Origin: Amphibalanus amphitrite
Taxonomy: Eukaryota; Arthropoda; Thecostraca; Balanomorpha; Balanidae
Assembly: GCF_019059575.1 (NCBI RefSeq)
Contig: NW_024883016.1
Location: forward strand, 1 to 64,000
Direction of reading: 5' to 3'
DNA length: 64,000 nucleotides
Shown piece by piece: positions 1 through 12,420 of the stretch. The translations under genes were made by a program, and so were the position numbers. The notes under the pieces were generated by a model, which worked only from the letters and a program-made list of their open reading frames with translations, was not told where the DNA came from and searched no databases. Positions within the stretch are counted from its first letter, which is position 1. The number at the start of each line of letters is the position of its first letter.

Positions 1-190
1 TAAAGATCTTTCGGTTTTGTTTGTTTTTTGTTCGGTTAGGCCCTTCGGTCTAACGAAACCACTTCAGAGCCGGACAGGGCGTTAAGGTGTGGAGGAGGTG
101 GCTTTGAGTACCCTGAGGAGGAGACGACGGAACGGAGGATCTTTCTGTCTAGTAAGACGGACTTTAGGGCAGTTCCAGTCAGCCTTCGGC
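1..190 (-). repeat. SINE-like dispersed repeat, internally deleted copy
   Basis: The T-rich start followed by GGTTAGGCCCTTCGGTCTAA and a CAGAGCCGG block matches the start of the longer copy near 58.05 kb. The GAGTACCCTGAGGAGGAGACG block matches that copy's other end, so the middle is missing here. The CAAAACAAAC-like tail on the minus strand suggests retroposon sense is minus. Other copies are near 25.5, 36.9 and 58.05 kb. The left boundary is cut by the window edge. The SINE label is inferred from tail and copy number; no pol III promoter was identified. Confidence 0.55.
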
Positions 191-299
191 TCACGGATGG
201 ACGGGGGTAGCGGGCCAGCATGAGCCATCGCCATCGCTTGCCTTCAGCCTGGCTCAGTCCAGCCGGCCCTACCGTCCCTTTGTCCACTTTCAGACGGGG

Positions 300-905
300 A
301 GGGGCCAGCCTCTATCGCCTTGGGCCAGCCAGTCCTCATCGTCCGTCTCAGTGCGGGGGAGTCGGACCATCCCCATCGCCCGTCTTTGGGCTGGGTATTC
401 GGACCAGCCCGTATCGCCCGCCTCAGGGTGGGGAATCGGCCCAGCCTCCATCGCTTATCTTTGGACAGAGTGTGCATGCCAGCCCCATCGCTCGACTTTG
501 GACAGGGACCAGTCCCATTGTTCGTCTTTGAACAGAACGTGTGGGCCAACAACCCCCTATCGCTCGGCTTTGGGTAGAAGGCGCAGGCCAGCCCGATCGC
601 TCGGCTTTGGATAGAGGGTGCAGGCCAGCCCCATCGCTCGGCTTTGGATAGAGCTTGCAGGCCAACACCTATCCCTCGGCTTTGGATAGAGGGTGCGGGC
701 CAACACCTATCGCACGGCTTTGGATAGAGGGTGCAGGCCAACATCTATCGCTCGGCTTTGAATAGAGGGTGCAGGCCAGCCCGATCGCTCGCCTTTGGAC
801 AGTGTGTGCAGGCCAACACCTATCGCTCGGCTTTCGATAGAGGGTGCAGGCCAGCCCCTATCGCCCTTCTCTGAAAGGGATGCCAGTCCACATTGCCCAC
901 TGGAA
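300..905. repeat. 37-38 bp minisatellite
   Basis: A unit containing ATCGCTCGGCTTTGGATAG followed by a GTGCAGGCCA block repeats from about 440 to 880, with unit starts near 559, 596, 633, 671, 709, 747, 785 and 823 (steps of 37-38 bp). More diverged units reach back to about 300. Open frames across the array exist only because the unit lacks stops in some phases. Confidence 0.9.
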
Positions 906-3900
906 CTTTTCTCACCCATCTGCTGGAACGTTTCTCACCGATTGTCTGTACGGGCTGGCCGTCAGTAGCCCGGAACAGGGAGGCGTATCCAGTATGGCAA
1001 ATTGAGGGTGGGCTTACACCTGAATATGAAAGAGACGTTTGGTGATCGTCACATTGTACTTGAATCCTGTAAGCCCTTGTTGTGACCAGGGCTTGTATGT
1101 TATTTACTCACTGTGGACGGTAGTTCCGATTGGGAGTTAGTATTTTTTCTTCGCAAATGCCCAAAAAAATTAGGATAATATGGGCCTCTGGTAAGTTTTT
1201 AGATTCCATACAAATTACAATCATACATCATTCATCAAGATACATTTCCGGCGTTTTCTGGGCGCTTTTGTGATACCAAGAAATAAATCGATGCCAACAC
1301 AAATGAATAGGTACAGATACAAATGAATCATTTGTGCCCTGAGCATGGCTCGTTTTGTCGCTTCAGCTTGATAGTTATGCATTTAATGGTATTATCCTCC
1401 ACGACTCATATTTTAGTTGTTTTCTAGCCTTATGTTTGACTAAGGCTGATACTTTTTATCTAGTAATGCTGTATGCTGGATTCCCAAGTAATTATCGGCT
1501 TATCTCAAAAAAGTCATCAGATCTAATCCAGTGACAATTTTGAATGAATCGGTCGAGACTATGTCAAGACGGCGTTTTGTTGGAAGTCAACAAACCAGCT
1601 TCTAAGAACGGATGCATTCAATAAATCGTATTCATTATTCGTCAAATTTTTCCCGACAGGATATCAGACATAACAGAAATAGACTCATCCACCAATCGGC
1701 AGTCTGGGAGCACCGATCTGCGACGGTGATTGGCTGGCTGATTTCGTCAGCTGTCATCCGACCGGTGATCCGATGGGCATTGGTATCAATGGACTGTTTC
1801 CTGTGATGTGTTTGATATGATTTTGTGCCGATGTCTGATAGTGCCTCGACAAACGACAGCAGTGGCGGCGGAGCACCTTCAATTAAGGGGGGGGGGGGAG
1901 CACTGCCGACATTTGGTCCCATTCTTTCTATGCAACGCCCATTGGGCCAATGTTAAAATGCCAAAATCAAAGGAGGCACGGTGCCTCCTCGTTCCGCCGC
2001 CTATGAACGACAATGTATTCCATTTGGGTGTGACCGGATAGTGGATGTCCACATAAGGACGGTAGACCCAACTGTGTATGTGGTTCGTGACTGGTGAGGA
2101 CTGTAGAGTGTGGAGTGCTCCACATCAGCTCGAAAGTTTTGGGGATTCTACACACCACTTTTGTACTTCGAATCTTCCTCTCATTGGTATCCTTCGATAA
2201 AGGCCTGGTAGGGTCCGAGCTCTACCAATAACTTCGGTGCTTAAAAAAAAAAACGCTTTTGGCATGCTGGATGGTAAGAACGAAATTAGTTATTAGAGGC
2301 GTAACAACAGATTTCGAAAAGTGACGACCCTGCTTTAATGAAAATGATTCATTGACCTTTTGGAGATTGATCTTTGAAAAGTGTTAACACCTAATTAAAA
2401 GGGGCAATATTGTGTGGATCAGTAGCATATACACGTTTACATTTTATTCAATATACAGTTAGTATGCAAGCTTTATTACGGCATATGATCTTGCTCCTAA
2501 CTTTTGGAACGTTTCTACAAATATGCTTAGACGTTTATTTTATAGTTTATACAATATACGTAATATGCAAGCTTTATTACGGCATATGATCTTGCTCCCA
2601 ACTTTTGAAACGTTTCTACAAACATGCTCAGACGTTTATGAAGGAAAATATCGGTATTAATTATTGCATCTACGATCAATTGAACAAAATTCAAGCATCA
2701 TGCAACTTCATTAGCCGTAATAAGTTTGTATTACTTCATGGCTGTTTGTATTAGTTCATGGCTGGGCTGAAGCCTGAAAACTTTACGTAAGTGCGCGGCT
2801 GAAGTTCGCTTGCATCAAAATTACTGCATTACATGATTTGGCATTATGAATTTCCCAAGACTTGTCGGAAGCTGGTGATCACCATTGCAAAGTTCCGACA
2901 GGAAGTTTGTTCAGGGAGATGAACTGGAAGAAAGCTAACAGATGTAAGACAACCGTCCGCGAGTTAGCTTCAGTCTGCTTCCGTTTATGCTATGCTAATA
3001 ATGCTAGCATTATGAAATTGTGTTGGGTTATGCTACCGTTTTTTTACAGCTTTGAGAAGAAGCAAAGAATTCCTCATGCATCTCCAAAGCCTGCGACCCA
3101 ATTCCCAATATCTACCTGGAGGGTACGCTGGCTTTCTGTCTACTGGTTGTGACTCTTCAATGGTCTTTATAAAATAGTTACTCATTTTTTTTCTGTTCAT
3201 TCAAAGCATTTACTGTTTTGTGAAGGTTAGGCCCAGAACCCGACCCTACGACCCTGGTGTAAAAGGTTAATGTATTATTGTAATATTAATTATTTAGTGC
3301 ATGCCACCTGACATCGCTATCTGCGCCCAGCCTGTGCTCCAACATTTACTGTAAACGCTATGTGATTGTCATCTTTTTATGGTTTATGGAAGCGAGGGCA
3401 GTGAATGTACATCATAGCAGGGAGGCGACATTTACTTATGAAATAAGCCAATGTTGCGATGAGAAGCCTTATCGCCAGTTTGCGTATTGGGTAATGATAT
3501 GACGTTTATCTGGGGTTGCTACGAACATCATTAAAGATCAACTGATATAATGAAGGGAAACTGGTCGAACCACTTGTATGCCTTCCCTTTTATATAGAAG
3601 AAAGAGTTGTAATTTACCAACTAACCTCCTAACACTAGCTTATAACCTAAACCATGTATTCGTCTTTAAACATAAGGCTGATGCTTGTCTCGCACGTCTA
3701 TGGATAGTTGAGGTCGCTATAAGCAAACCGTGCTAAAATGTGCCACTGTGCTGTTTCCTAGCTGCATTTTTGAGCATATTGGTAGGCTTGTCAACAAATA
3801 ATCGGCCAAAATTTGCACGAACAGACGAGCTTATTAATATGTTAAAGTAGATTCCATCTGAAAACAGGTAAAACTGGCCAGTGGCTTAGAAGAATTACCA

Positions 3901-4049
3901 ATTAGAAGCTGTTTCGATTGCATTTTGAGATATCAACAGGCATGTTAATCGTTTTCCGCACGCTTTGTATGCACACTTTGTGATAGCTTTCATGCTTAGG
4001 TAAGCCCTTTTGAATATGTTAGCATGGTTAGACAGAGAGGAAATAACTA
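906..4049. other. no gene recognised
   Basis: AT-rich sequence with only short open frames on either strand and no recognisable protein motif. It contains a 101-bp tandem duplication (listed separately), a 20-bp duplication at 2725-2765 and a G homopolymer near 1889. Confidence 0.5.
2450..2650. repeat. 101-bp tandem duplication
   Basis: The block with TATGCAAGCTTTATTACGG begins at 2463 and again at 2564. The two units differ by a few substitutions (CTCCTAAC versus CTCCCAAC), so the duplication is not brand new. Confidence 0.85.
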
Positions 4050-4540
4050 AAGGGACACTCCCACCTTGACATTAGTTTTGAGTTGAGATAGCCAAATTGG
4101 TGGCCATGGCCTGCAAATACCGGTTTGGGCACTCACAACATCGAAAAATGCTTTAATTCGAAGATATGGAATTTCAAACTTGCAATTTTCGGATTCTAAG
4201 GGGCTAATGCATTGGAATGCCCCCTTAGAATTTGTGACGTCAGCGGAGATCTAACGATTTTTAAATCTTAGACTAAAACCATCGTTAACACGTGGTGGTA
4301 TACGCTGCTTTGCGCGCAACGTCTGCCGCACTTTAAGGCTGCCAAATTATTGCTTCCAAATAAAGTCGCTAGTAACAGGAGAGATCCCAAAAAGTAAACA
4401 AAAGTAAAAGCCTAATATCTTGAAAACCAGTGAATATTTTTCGGTGAAATTTGGTAGATATTCGTTTTCGCTCTTTCTGAACCAAGGGACATCACTTTCA
4501 TGCCAATTCATTAACTTTTTTGAAGGTGGGAGGGTCCCTT
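4050..4540. mobile_element. TA-flanked MITE (Tc1/mariner-type), 491 bp
   Basis: The left end AAGGGACACTCCCACCTT and the reverse complement of the right end AAGGGACCCTCCCACCTT differ at one of 18 positions, and weaker similarity runs about 20 bp further inward. Both ends are flanked by TA (4048-4049 and 4541-4542), the Tc1/mariner target duplication. The internal 104-aa frame on the minus strand is not a recognisable transposase. The element is likely non-autonomous. Confidence 0.65.
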
Positions 4541-5269
4541 TAAAGTCATGCGAATAACAAACTATATTCCAGGATTTTTTAAATTTATATCGTCTTCTAT
4601 CCACAAGCGAAGTTATTATGCATGAACTCGTGTATGGGTAGCGGTGTGCAGAGATCGACAATGTACGAGTAGTATGGGGTTCTTTAAACTCGCTTACTTG
4701 CTTTATGACGGCAATACAAGAAGATCAAAGATAACTTTGTGCGGTAATTGTCGGTGGTTTTCTGTGGCATTAGAGGGGCTAGAAGCCGAAGCTTTAATTT
4801 GAAACGTAATTCAAGTCTGGTTGGGTCCCTTCGAACGGTTAGGGTGTTTTGCAAGAACGGTAGGGCTTATTGTGATGTATAAAATCCTTTGGAGGTTTGA
4901 GTCACTTGACTTAATCCTGATAGTACGTCATCCTCCATCCGCATTGGGTCATCCTAGGCCACACTGGGGCATGATGGGTCACAGGAGTGACCACGGGATA
5001 TCCTACGATTTTGGACCCTCCTTCATCACAACCATTCCCGAAATAAATTTCCGGCATGAATTTTCATAGTACGCAAAAGCTGTGAGCCCGTGGCAGTAAG
5101 ACCACCAACGAATCGTTCGCTTCTCTATTGTATGCTGTGATGGAGCGGTTCGATCCCAAATCGGCGACCAGAAACCTGTTTGGTGTGTCGCGCCATTTTC
5201 AACGGCTACCCTGTCGGCCGCCGTGCGTTCGGGAAGAGGGATGGAGGAAGAGAAGAACAGTACATGGGA

Positions 5270-5274
<5 letters not shown>

Positions 5275-5356
<82 letters not shown>
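5275..5356. repeat. (GA)41 microsatellite
   Basis: Uninterrupted GA dinucleotides. They produce arginine-glutamate or serine-leucine open frames on both strands that should not be annotated as genes. Confidence 0.98.
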
Positions 5357-5360
<4 letters not shown>

Positions 5361-5382
5361 AAGGCAGGGAGATATTAGAAAC

Positions 5383-5768
5383 TAGTGGTGTCAATCGGAA
5401 CTTGAATCTTCGGAATTCCGATTTTGTCCAATGTCCAATTCGGAATTTGGTTGGACATGGACAATGACAGCGGGCTTTGGACAACTTTGGACAATCGCTT
5501 GCTACACCTCAATTTTTTTTTTATAAAGTAATCGTGTTTAACATTGATTGGCCATTAGAAAGCTCAGTTTTCCATATGATTAACACTTTTGGGCTGGTAA
5601 CGATACATTAAAAGCGAATTAAATAACGGTGTTGAGTGTAAACTATTGCGTAGATGTCGGACATCTTTGGACAAATGGCTGGCTTGGACATTTTTGGACG
5701 GACAGTCGACGTAAGTATTGGACATTGGACGGACATTAAACATACGTTTTCTGAAATTGACACCACTA
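5383..5768. mobile_element. hAT-type MITE, 386 bp, perfect TIR and TSD
   Basis: The left end TAGTGGTGTCAAT and right end ATTGACACCACTA form a perfect 13-bp terminal inverted repeat. The 8-bp sequence TTAGAAAC abuts both sides (5375-5382 and 5769-5776). An 8-bp target duplication with a TAGNGGTG-type end is the hAT signature. The interior has several TTGGACA/TGTCC motifs and no long frame. The perfect duplication suggests recent insertion. It lies just beside the 5.28-kb GA array. Confidence 0.85.
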
Positions 5769-5919
5769 TTAGAAACGGGATGTGGGTGAGGGAAGAAGAT
5801 CGTGGGAGAGGAAAATTAGACCGATAGTAATTTAATCCGTTTCATGCGTGAATGACTGAGCGGCACACCCAGCCTGAATCATGCCAGTCTGATCTGAAGC
5901 CATGGTATAGTCCTTCCGT

Positions 5920-6980
5920 CGTGTCCGTGTCGTTGCGGGCGGCGGATTTCGGCCCGGGTCGGGCGGCGCAGCCCGGCGGCGTCCCCTCCCATGCAGCGGC
6001 GGCGGCGCGACTGGCGCCCGGCCCCGCTCGCCGGTCAGCCGGCGGCCGGCCGGCCGATCGTCTGGCTCCGCCCTCATGGCCAGATTGCACGTCGGTGCGT
6101 TGCACAGGCTCCACCTCCGCCCCGGCGGCCCCTGGTGCTCAGCTGACTGAGCGGCGTTCATTACCCCGGGCCGGCGCGGTCGGCGGCGGGCGCGGCAGCG
6201 TGCTCCCCGCCGACCCTCCCGTCCGCCCGCCCGCCCGGCCGGCCGCCGCGGCCTACCGCAATCACAGGGTGCGTGTGCGTGTGCAGAGTGCGGCGGCGGT
6301 GGGGGGTGGTGCGCTCGATACGGTCGCCGGGGACCGTCCCGCTCGCGGTGCGCCGCTGCAGTGCTGTTGCGTGGAGCGGCGCCGGCCGCCGAGCCGGGTT
6401 TGCCGGCGCGGCCGGCCGCGCGCCGCCGCCGCCGCCGCCGCCGCCCGGGCGGCCCGCCGCTCCCGGAAGCGTTGGCCGCCGCCCCCGCCCCCGCCGCTGC
6501 CGCCCAGTCACGACCGCCGCCGTCGCCTTCTCAACCCTTCGTCTCTGCGTTTGAATTTCCCGCCGCGTTTTTACGACGCAGTGGGCTGTTGCTAGGCGGC
6601 CGGCGGCGGCGCGGCCACCGTCACCCCCGTCCGCTCGCCGGCACCGACTGGCACGCGCCCGCGGCCGGCTGTTTTTTCGGTCCTGTCTGATGTGGTTTTT
6701 GTCGACTTCAGGGCCGACGACGACCTGGCGAGGACGCAGCAGCCGTCAAGATGATGGTGACGCGGCGGTGACGATTGTGACGCGCCTGTGGCGAATAGTG
6801 ACGCGACGCCGGCGCCACGGCTGACGCTGAGATGAGACTGGATTTGGTGAGAAAATGCAGCAGTGTGAGACCTGTAAAGCTTCGCCGCAGTGAGTGTGAG
6901 TGTGACTGAGTTTGGTGTGCAGCGGATTTGGCCGTGGCTTCGCCGTGTGAGTCGTTGCGCCGTCGTGGGATCTCGAACAG
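5920..6980 (+). promoter_or_regulatory. CpG-dense region ending in strong splice donor; candidate promoter/first exon
   Basis: Very dense CpG from about 5930 to 6700 contrasts with the AT-rich surroundings. At 6978-6986 the sequence CAG|GTGAGT is a near-consensus 5' splice donor on the + strand. Together they look like a promoter and noncoding first exon. Long open frames here are low-complexity (Ala/Arg/Pro) and are best explained by GC content. The region is 14 kb upstream of mir-100 on the same strand, so it could start the pri-miRNA, but no transcript evidence is available and another gene is possible. Confidence 0.35.
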
Positions 6981-7404
6981 GTGAGTCGGCAGAGCCCCCT
7001 GGTGGGCCGTGGCCGAAACTACCGCGGGGCCTGGACTGACCCGTGATGGCCCCCGCCCCCCCCCCCCCCTCAGTCCCGTCCCGGGGAGCTCTGACTGGGA
7101 GACACTCTCTGACAATGGCGTGGGAAGGTATATAATGTTTATGATCGCAAATTATTACAAATGTGTTGACTATTCAATATTATTTTGACAAATATACCTT
7201 ACATGGTTTTTTGTGTTATAGGTACGGGTTAAAACTTGATCTCGTATCTTTTGCTTGTTTTCTGCTGATTCAGTTCTGGTAAATATTTGCTTTTGAATGA
7301 AGGGCGATGAAGGGCGAAGGGTGTGAGAGAAAGACCAAAAAGGAAAGAAAATGAAGAGAGAGAATGAGAGAAGAAAGAGAGAATGAGAGATGAGAGAGGT
7401 GAGG

Positions 7405-7540
<136 letters not shown>

Positions 7541-7710
7541 CCATTGTCTAACCACCTGCTCTGGTTTCGGGACACAATTGCACCATTTGCTAATTGCTGT
7601 TTTCCTGTACATGAGCGATAAGCTCGTATACGGGGACAGGTGCGATCCACAGTGGCTAAGAGCCCATTTTAACCTGCGTCCTGGAGGTCTGCTTATGACG
7701 CGACCTGATG

Positions 7711-8842
7711 TGGGGGGGGGGGGAGGGCTATTTTTTGCCAACCCCCCTCGTATCTCCAAAACTTCTGGACGGATTTGCAAAATTCAAACGGTGTTCGATA
7801 GTCCTGTCAAATCAGTTGAAGGAACTTCAAATGCAGTGACCTCGGGGTCACCGATGACGTCACAGGTCAGGTCAAAGATAAAATGTTTCATCGTTCGCGG
7901 GTGTTCTAGGGAATGCGCTATAACATCGAGTGAAACGCATTTTATCGGAAATCATCGATAGAGCATCAGTTGCCAAGTATATGTGTTGCTAGTAGAGGTC
8001 ACTGATACCAGGTCAGGTCCCAGAGGTCAGGTCACCAAGGGTCAGTACAAGAACCTAATGTTGTTAAGGCTGTGTGTTGCATATTTTATTGCCAATTTCT
8101 TCATTTCCAGCTCAATGATACTGGCTACACGACTGTCAGGAACGGTTTAGGCTACTTTCTGGTGGAGGTCAGGTAAATGTCAGGTCAAAGAAAGTCAACT
8201 TTCAAAATTGGTACTTAGGCATAAAATGGGTATCGATTCGATGCAGCTTGTCACGGGGAGTCTACTGGTGGTCTTTGTTTTGCGCTACGTGGTTTGGAAC
8301 TGCTAAAATTTGGGTTTGAAAATTTTACGTCAGCAATCTTGAGCCGCTTCTACACTATAACTTGGCAAAAAAAAATGAAGGTATCGATCTAAAATTTGGT
8401 ATGTGGATGGAAGACGTTGGGTTCTATCACATGTATTCTTTTTTTCGAAGTTCCATTTTTTCTTTGGGGGGTATTTTGGCTATTTTATAACAAACTACTT
8501 TTATCATATTGTCGAAATAAAACAAATTTAAAGTTTGAGATAGCAGTGTTATAGCCCTGGTAATTATACACCTTTTATTTCATTAACATTTTTCTGTATT
8601 TTTAAAACTATAGGCCTGATAGCTCTTCCCGCGGAAACTTTTTTGGGTCGAAAATGGCTGAACATGTCATCATTCTGAGGTCATTTGTGACCAGCCTATC
8701 AAAGCCTTTGGGAACATTTTTGGGCGCAATGTGTAAATTGATGCCCAGGAGGGTACTAAAAGTTTGGAGACGATCGGTGCAGTGATTTGGGAGATATAAT
8801 GAAAAGTCTGGAGGGGGGCGAACAATAGCCCCCCCCCCCCCA
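7711..8842. mobile_element. DNA element with G-tract inverted ends and GGTCA motifs, 1.1 kb
   Basis: The left end (G-tract, GGGCTATTTTTTGCC) and the reverse complement of the right end (G-tract, GGGCTATTGTTCGCC) are inverted repeats, with weaker similarity inward. The interior has several GGTCAGGTCA motifs, as in the piggyBac-like elements elsewhere in the window, but no TTAA flank is present. It may be a diverged or end-eroded member of that group. No coding capacity was seen. Confidence 0.5.
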
Positions 8843-10092
8843 CCAGAGAGCGGCAGCACTCAGGCACTCAGGTATCAAGCGGGATAGGGCAGTTACACGC
8901 TCCTGTACCCACGTGCGTGACACAAGTCCTCAATAATATGGCATTGACGATGATCAGGATCTCGTGAGATTTAATCATCTTCTGCGCATTATCACGCAAC
9001 TATCGTCCTTTTGTGTCATAATGATATTCAAGGGTGTCCACTGTACAGAAATTCCCGGAGCTTTGCAACATCTTTTTTTTTTACAAATGCGTTTGGTTCA
9101 TTTACATAGTAACGACATTTAAAATAATGACTGGGGACCCCAAGCCACATCCTTCCGCTAACTGATCATTCAATGTAACCACCGTTTGCGCCGACGACGG
9201 TCTCGACGCGGGGGCGGAAGCCTGTGCAGGATGGGTCTTGATGATGTAGTACAGTATATCTAAAAAGTATGTCCCCTGGTTTGGCTCTCCCACAGGAGGC
9301 GAATCGGTAACTTGGCTGAATCCCAGTTGCGGCACCCGGCCGCCAGGGTCGCTGCCGCGCGAGCGGCCTTGACCGCTCGCATGTCATTGGCAGTTCGGTC
9401 CCTCCCCATCTATACCGAGGTGGGGAGGGGAGAAGAGGGGAAGAGGGGGGAGGGAGCGGCATCCGCTCGGCACTTGGCGATACCTGGCTGACCCCGCGCT
9501 CCCTCGCTGACCTTTGTCCTGCCCTCAGGCGAAGCCCGACTTCCTGGCCTGTAGCGGCCCAGCGGAAAACCGAGCTCGCGGGGCGCGACTCCATTGGCCC
9601 AATCTTATAAATGGAATGCTGTCGTATTCACGGCATTAGATAATATTAATAGTGATACCAGCAGTGGATGTGGTAAAATACAGTCCAAAATAAACGAAAG
9701 CACTCGATTCGTGCATAATGCGCCCTCCCATTCAAATAAGCCCGCCCACTTCGATAGATGGTGTAGTTTCTTAGGGCGTAAAAGATGCAAAACACTACCG
9801 ATTTTTTTTTTTTTTTTTTAGCTCGGCCACTGGGACCGACAATATACAATTGACTGAAATGCATGAAAACCATTTTGCATTTAGGTAATAGCCGTTTTCT
9901 GCACCCACACTTTAGCCAGTGACGCCCTGTCCATTCTAAAGCGTTTATAAGATTGTTCCCAGCACCCGATTTTATATGAGGAAGTCGTTTAAAAAGCATC
10001 TTATTTTTAACGAATTTATTATTATGGCCACTTTTACAGGACGTCTGTAGAGCTTTGACTTTTACATTTCTTCCTCGTTCAGGAGAAACGTT
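8843..10092. other. no gene recognised; one GC-rich patch
   Basis: Contains a GC-rich patch at about 9320-9590 with a purine-rich strand (runs of GGGGAGG) and a T-homopolymer at 9803-9820. No conserved protein motif was seen. The hexamer ATAGCC and following TTTTC at about 9888 match the end of the MITE at 46341, but no partner end was found here. Confidence 0.4.
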
Positions 10093-10096
10093 TTAA

Positions 10097-11960
10097 CCCT
10101 CACCGGACCTTCAGGTTTTCTGAATACCGAGGGGACGTTGGGGGTTGGAAGTGAGGAAACACTTCCAACCCCCCTTCGCCGATTCGCCCCTAATTGAGCT
10201 AGAGCCTCACGAAAGAAACGATCGTGTGCGTCGTTACGAAATGCAGCGATTGGTCTCCGATTTAAGGACCAGGGTCAGCCAATGACTTCGGAGGTCAGGT
10301 CAAGTGGCCCAAGGCACAGGTTCGGTTTTTGGTAAATAACTTCGCTAAAAATGATCGCAGATCCGCGATTTTAGCAGCATCGTGTTTGTCTAGCTCAGGC
10401 GTGTCGAATGGTATACTTTTTCTTCGGGTGAGATCAACTTAACCCTCGCCCGTATAGGGGGGGGGGGGGTCGAACGGACTCCCCTCCCTCGGTTTTTCGC
10501 GAATAACTCGCGTAAAAAGCGGCCGATCGCGACGAAACTTTCGTTACCCTCGCGTTAATCAATTTTACACCCACCCTGAAATTGTCATGACCCTGACCTT
10601 TGACCTGCGACCTACTTTTCGAGAATATGTTTGGCCGGAATCGCGATTCGGCGTATGTCGGCTCGCATTAGCGGCGCGTTTGCAGTCTTTTCGTGGTTTT
10701 AAGCGTTCAAACATGGGATATGATGTTGCTTCCATGCATTAGGGTGGGTGTCAAGGTCACCGGAAAGTCAGGTCAGGTCATTGACCTTTGATGACCTCGG
10801 TTCACTTTTTCGAGTTTTACATGTTTCTAGGCCAGTTTTAGGAGTTGAATTCGAATTTAGCAGCCATATGAACATTAACGAAGTAGTTTTGGCGCCCTCG
10901 TAACATGTTGCGAAGCTGTCAGAGGCGGTTGCCACCTACTACGAATACCCTTACTGGTTGACCTGACCTGACCTGACCCGACCTGGCCTAAATGCATGAA
11001 GACATCATCTGTGATCAAAACTAACATGATATTCGTGATCAGCACCCCGAAAACCCCATAGCAGCCACGCTTTACGACTTTCTAACAGGGCCCGTTTTTC
11101 CCGACTTTTGGGTCATTGACCTGACCTGGAAAGTCAACCAATGACCTAGGACCTTAAAACTGGGTATCATCGACTTCCTCTCGTCACGGCCAACACGCTC
11201 GTTTTTTCCGCGAAGCTCTAGCTCGATCAGGGGCGAAACGGCAAGGGAGGGTCCAACGGACCCCCCCCCCCCCCCTTCCTTATACGTTTGCGGCTTGAAA
11301 AACACCAATACGGGCGAGAGTTAAGGTGTTAACCTCGGGTCAAGGTCAGGTCACAGCCCGTCAGGTCACGAAGCTGGTCAAAGGAGGTCATATTGCATAT
11401 CTCGATTCGGCAGGTCTTTTCATGTCCATTAGTGGCTTTATCGACTCGGTAGCTTTAGTTGATCGGGAGTTATTGACGAAAAACTGATACCCTTGGTTAC
11501 GTGATAAATGACGTCACGCAAGATCAACAAAGCAAAATTAAAGCAATGCTTTAATTTTAATAACAGACCTTGCAAGGAGCGCATGAAAGCACGATTCCGT
11601 GTGCTTGAGAATTTGAGATAGTTGTATATCATTTCCGGACCAAACTAGCAATTTCCATATTCCCCTGACTTTTAATGGTGAAAGACTGACCTGATCTCAG
11701 GCGACGCTTCAGAAAATCCGAGATATACATTTATACAAGCTGTGAGACTCTCGATCATACTATAAGATCCTGTAAGTTTCATCTCCCTATGAAAGCTCTG
11801 CACTGAGGGTGTTGCGAAGTTGGAACATTTTAGGAGTGTGCACACAGTCCTAAAATGTTGAGGACAGTTTAGGACAGTTTCACACAGTTCATTTTAGGAC
11901 TGCTCATTTATGACGTCATAGATCAGTGACCTGACTTGACTTAAAATGCGGTTTGCGTAA
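10097..11960. mobile_element. piggyBac-like element (subfamily B), interrupted, 3' end lost
   Basis: Begins right after TTAA (10093-10096) with CCCTCACCGGACCT, matching the copies at 31703 and 38270-39306 (reverse). It is split by a second element at 10443-11320. Its sequence resumes at 11321 with GTGTTAACCTCGGGTCAAGG, matching the uninterrupted copy near 32045. Similarity fades near 11960, before the expected second terminal repeat. A perfect 14-bp-stem hairpin sits near the left end (10139-10172). Noncoding. Rich in GGTCA and TGACGTCA motifs. Confidence 0.65.
10443..11320. mobile_element. piggyBac-like element (subfamily A), 878 bp, nested
   Basis: Terminal inverted repeats CCCTCGCCCGTAT and (reverse complement) CTCTCGCCCGTAT are flanked by TTAA at 10439-10442 and 11321-11324. 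The uninterrupted homologous site near 32040 reads AACTTAAGG, so one TTAA became two, which is the piggyBac signature. Homologous along its length to 42777-43663. The interior is noncoding and contains the palindrome AGGTCATTGACCT at 10775-10787 and GGGTCATTGACCT at 11110-11122. Confidence 0.75.
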
Positions 11961-12280
11961 AAAAATCCGACTTATCAAATCCCGACTAAAAAATCGACTT
12001 ATAATCCGGTTAATCAAATGATCAAATCCCGACCATGTTTTTACCTGGCCATTAATGTTCTAGCCTTACAGGTAATTGTTTGAACGCGGAAGATGCTGAA
12101 TCTTGGTTAACCCCATACTTATCGTATGATAAAGAACGTCAGTGTTAAAAAGTTGATTAACAATTTTATTTAGGATAGTTTAATTCAAGTGGGTATAATC
12201 CGACTTGATAATTTACTAGGAGGGTTTTGCAGCGCTATTAGTTCGGCATTTAATTATTTATAATTTCGATCCGGATATCG

Positions 12281-12420
12281 TTATTCAATGCTGGCCTTTG
12301 CGTCCTCAAAAAGTTGTTTATAGTCATGAAGGCTTGCATTGACCCATACTTTCCATTTTTCAGCACTATTATTCGCCGTAGTTGACCAGGTGTTTTCATC
12401 AGCTCTCCCCTGAATCCTTT
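12281..12420 (-). pseudogene. possible coding fragment, unidentified
   Basis: The minus-strand frame ends with a normal-composition stretch (reading ...ENTWSTTANNSAEKW, then KVWVNASLHDYKQLF, then a stop). It is unlike the GC-driven frames nearby. No family was recognised. No convincing splice acceptor precedes it, although a TTCAG lies at about 12413 in the minus direction. It could be a terminal exon, a gene relic or chance. Confidence 0.2.

Noticed and set aside
5140..5175. tRNA-like B box (GGTTCGATCCC)
   Set aside because: Flanking bases cannot form a T-stem or acceptor stem, and no A box lies at the right distance.
5852..6595. 247-codon frame on the + strand
   Set aside because: Ala/Arg/Pro low complexity in a CpG-dense block with overlapping frames on both strands and no conserved motif. 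Better read as regulatory or noncoding.
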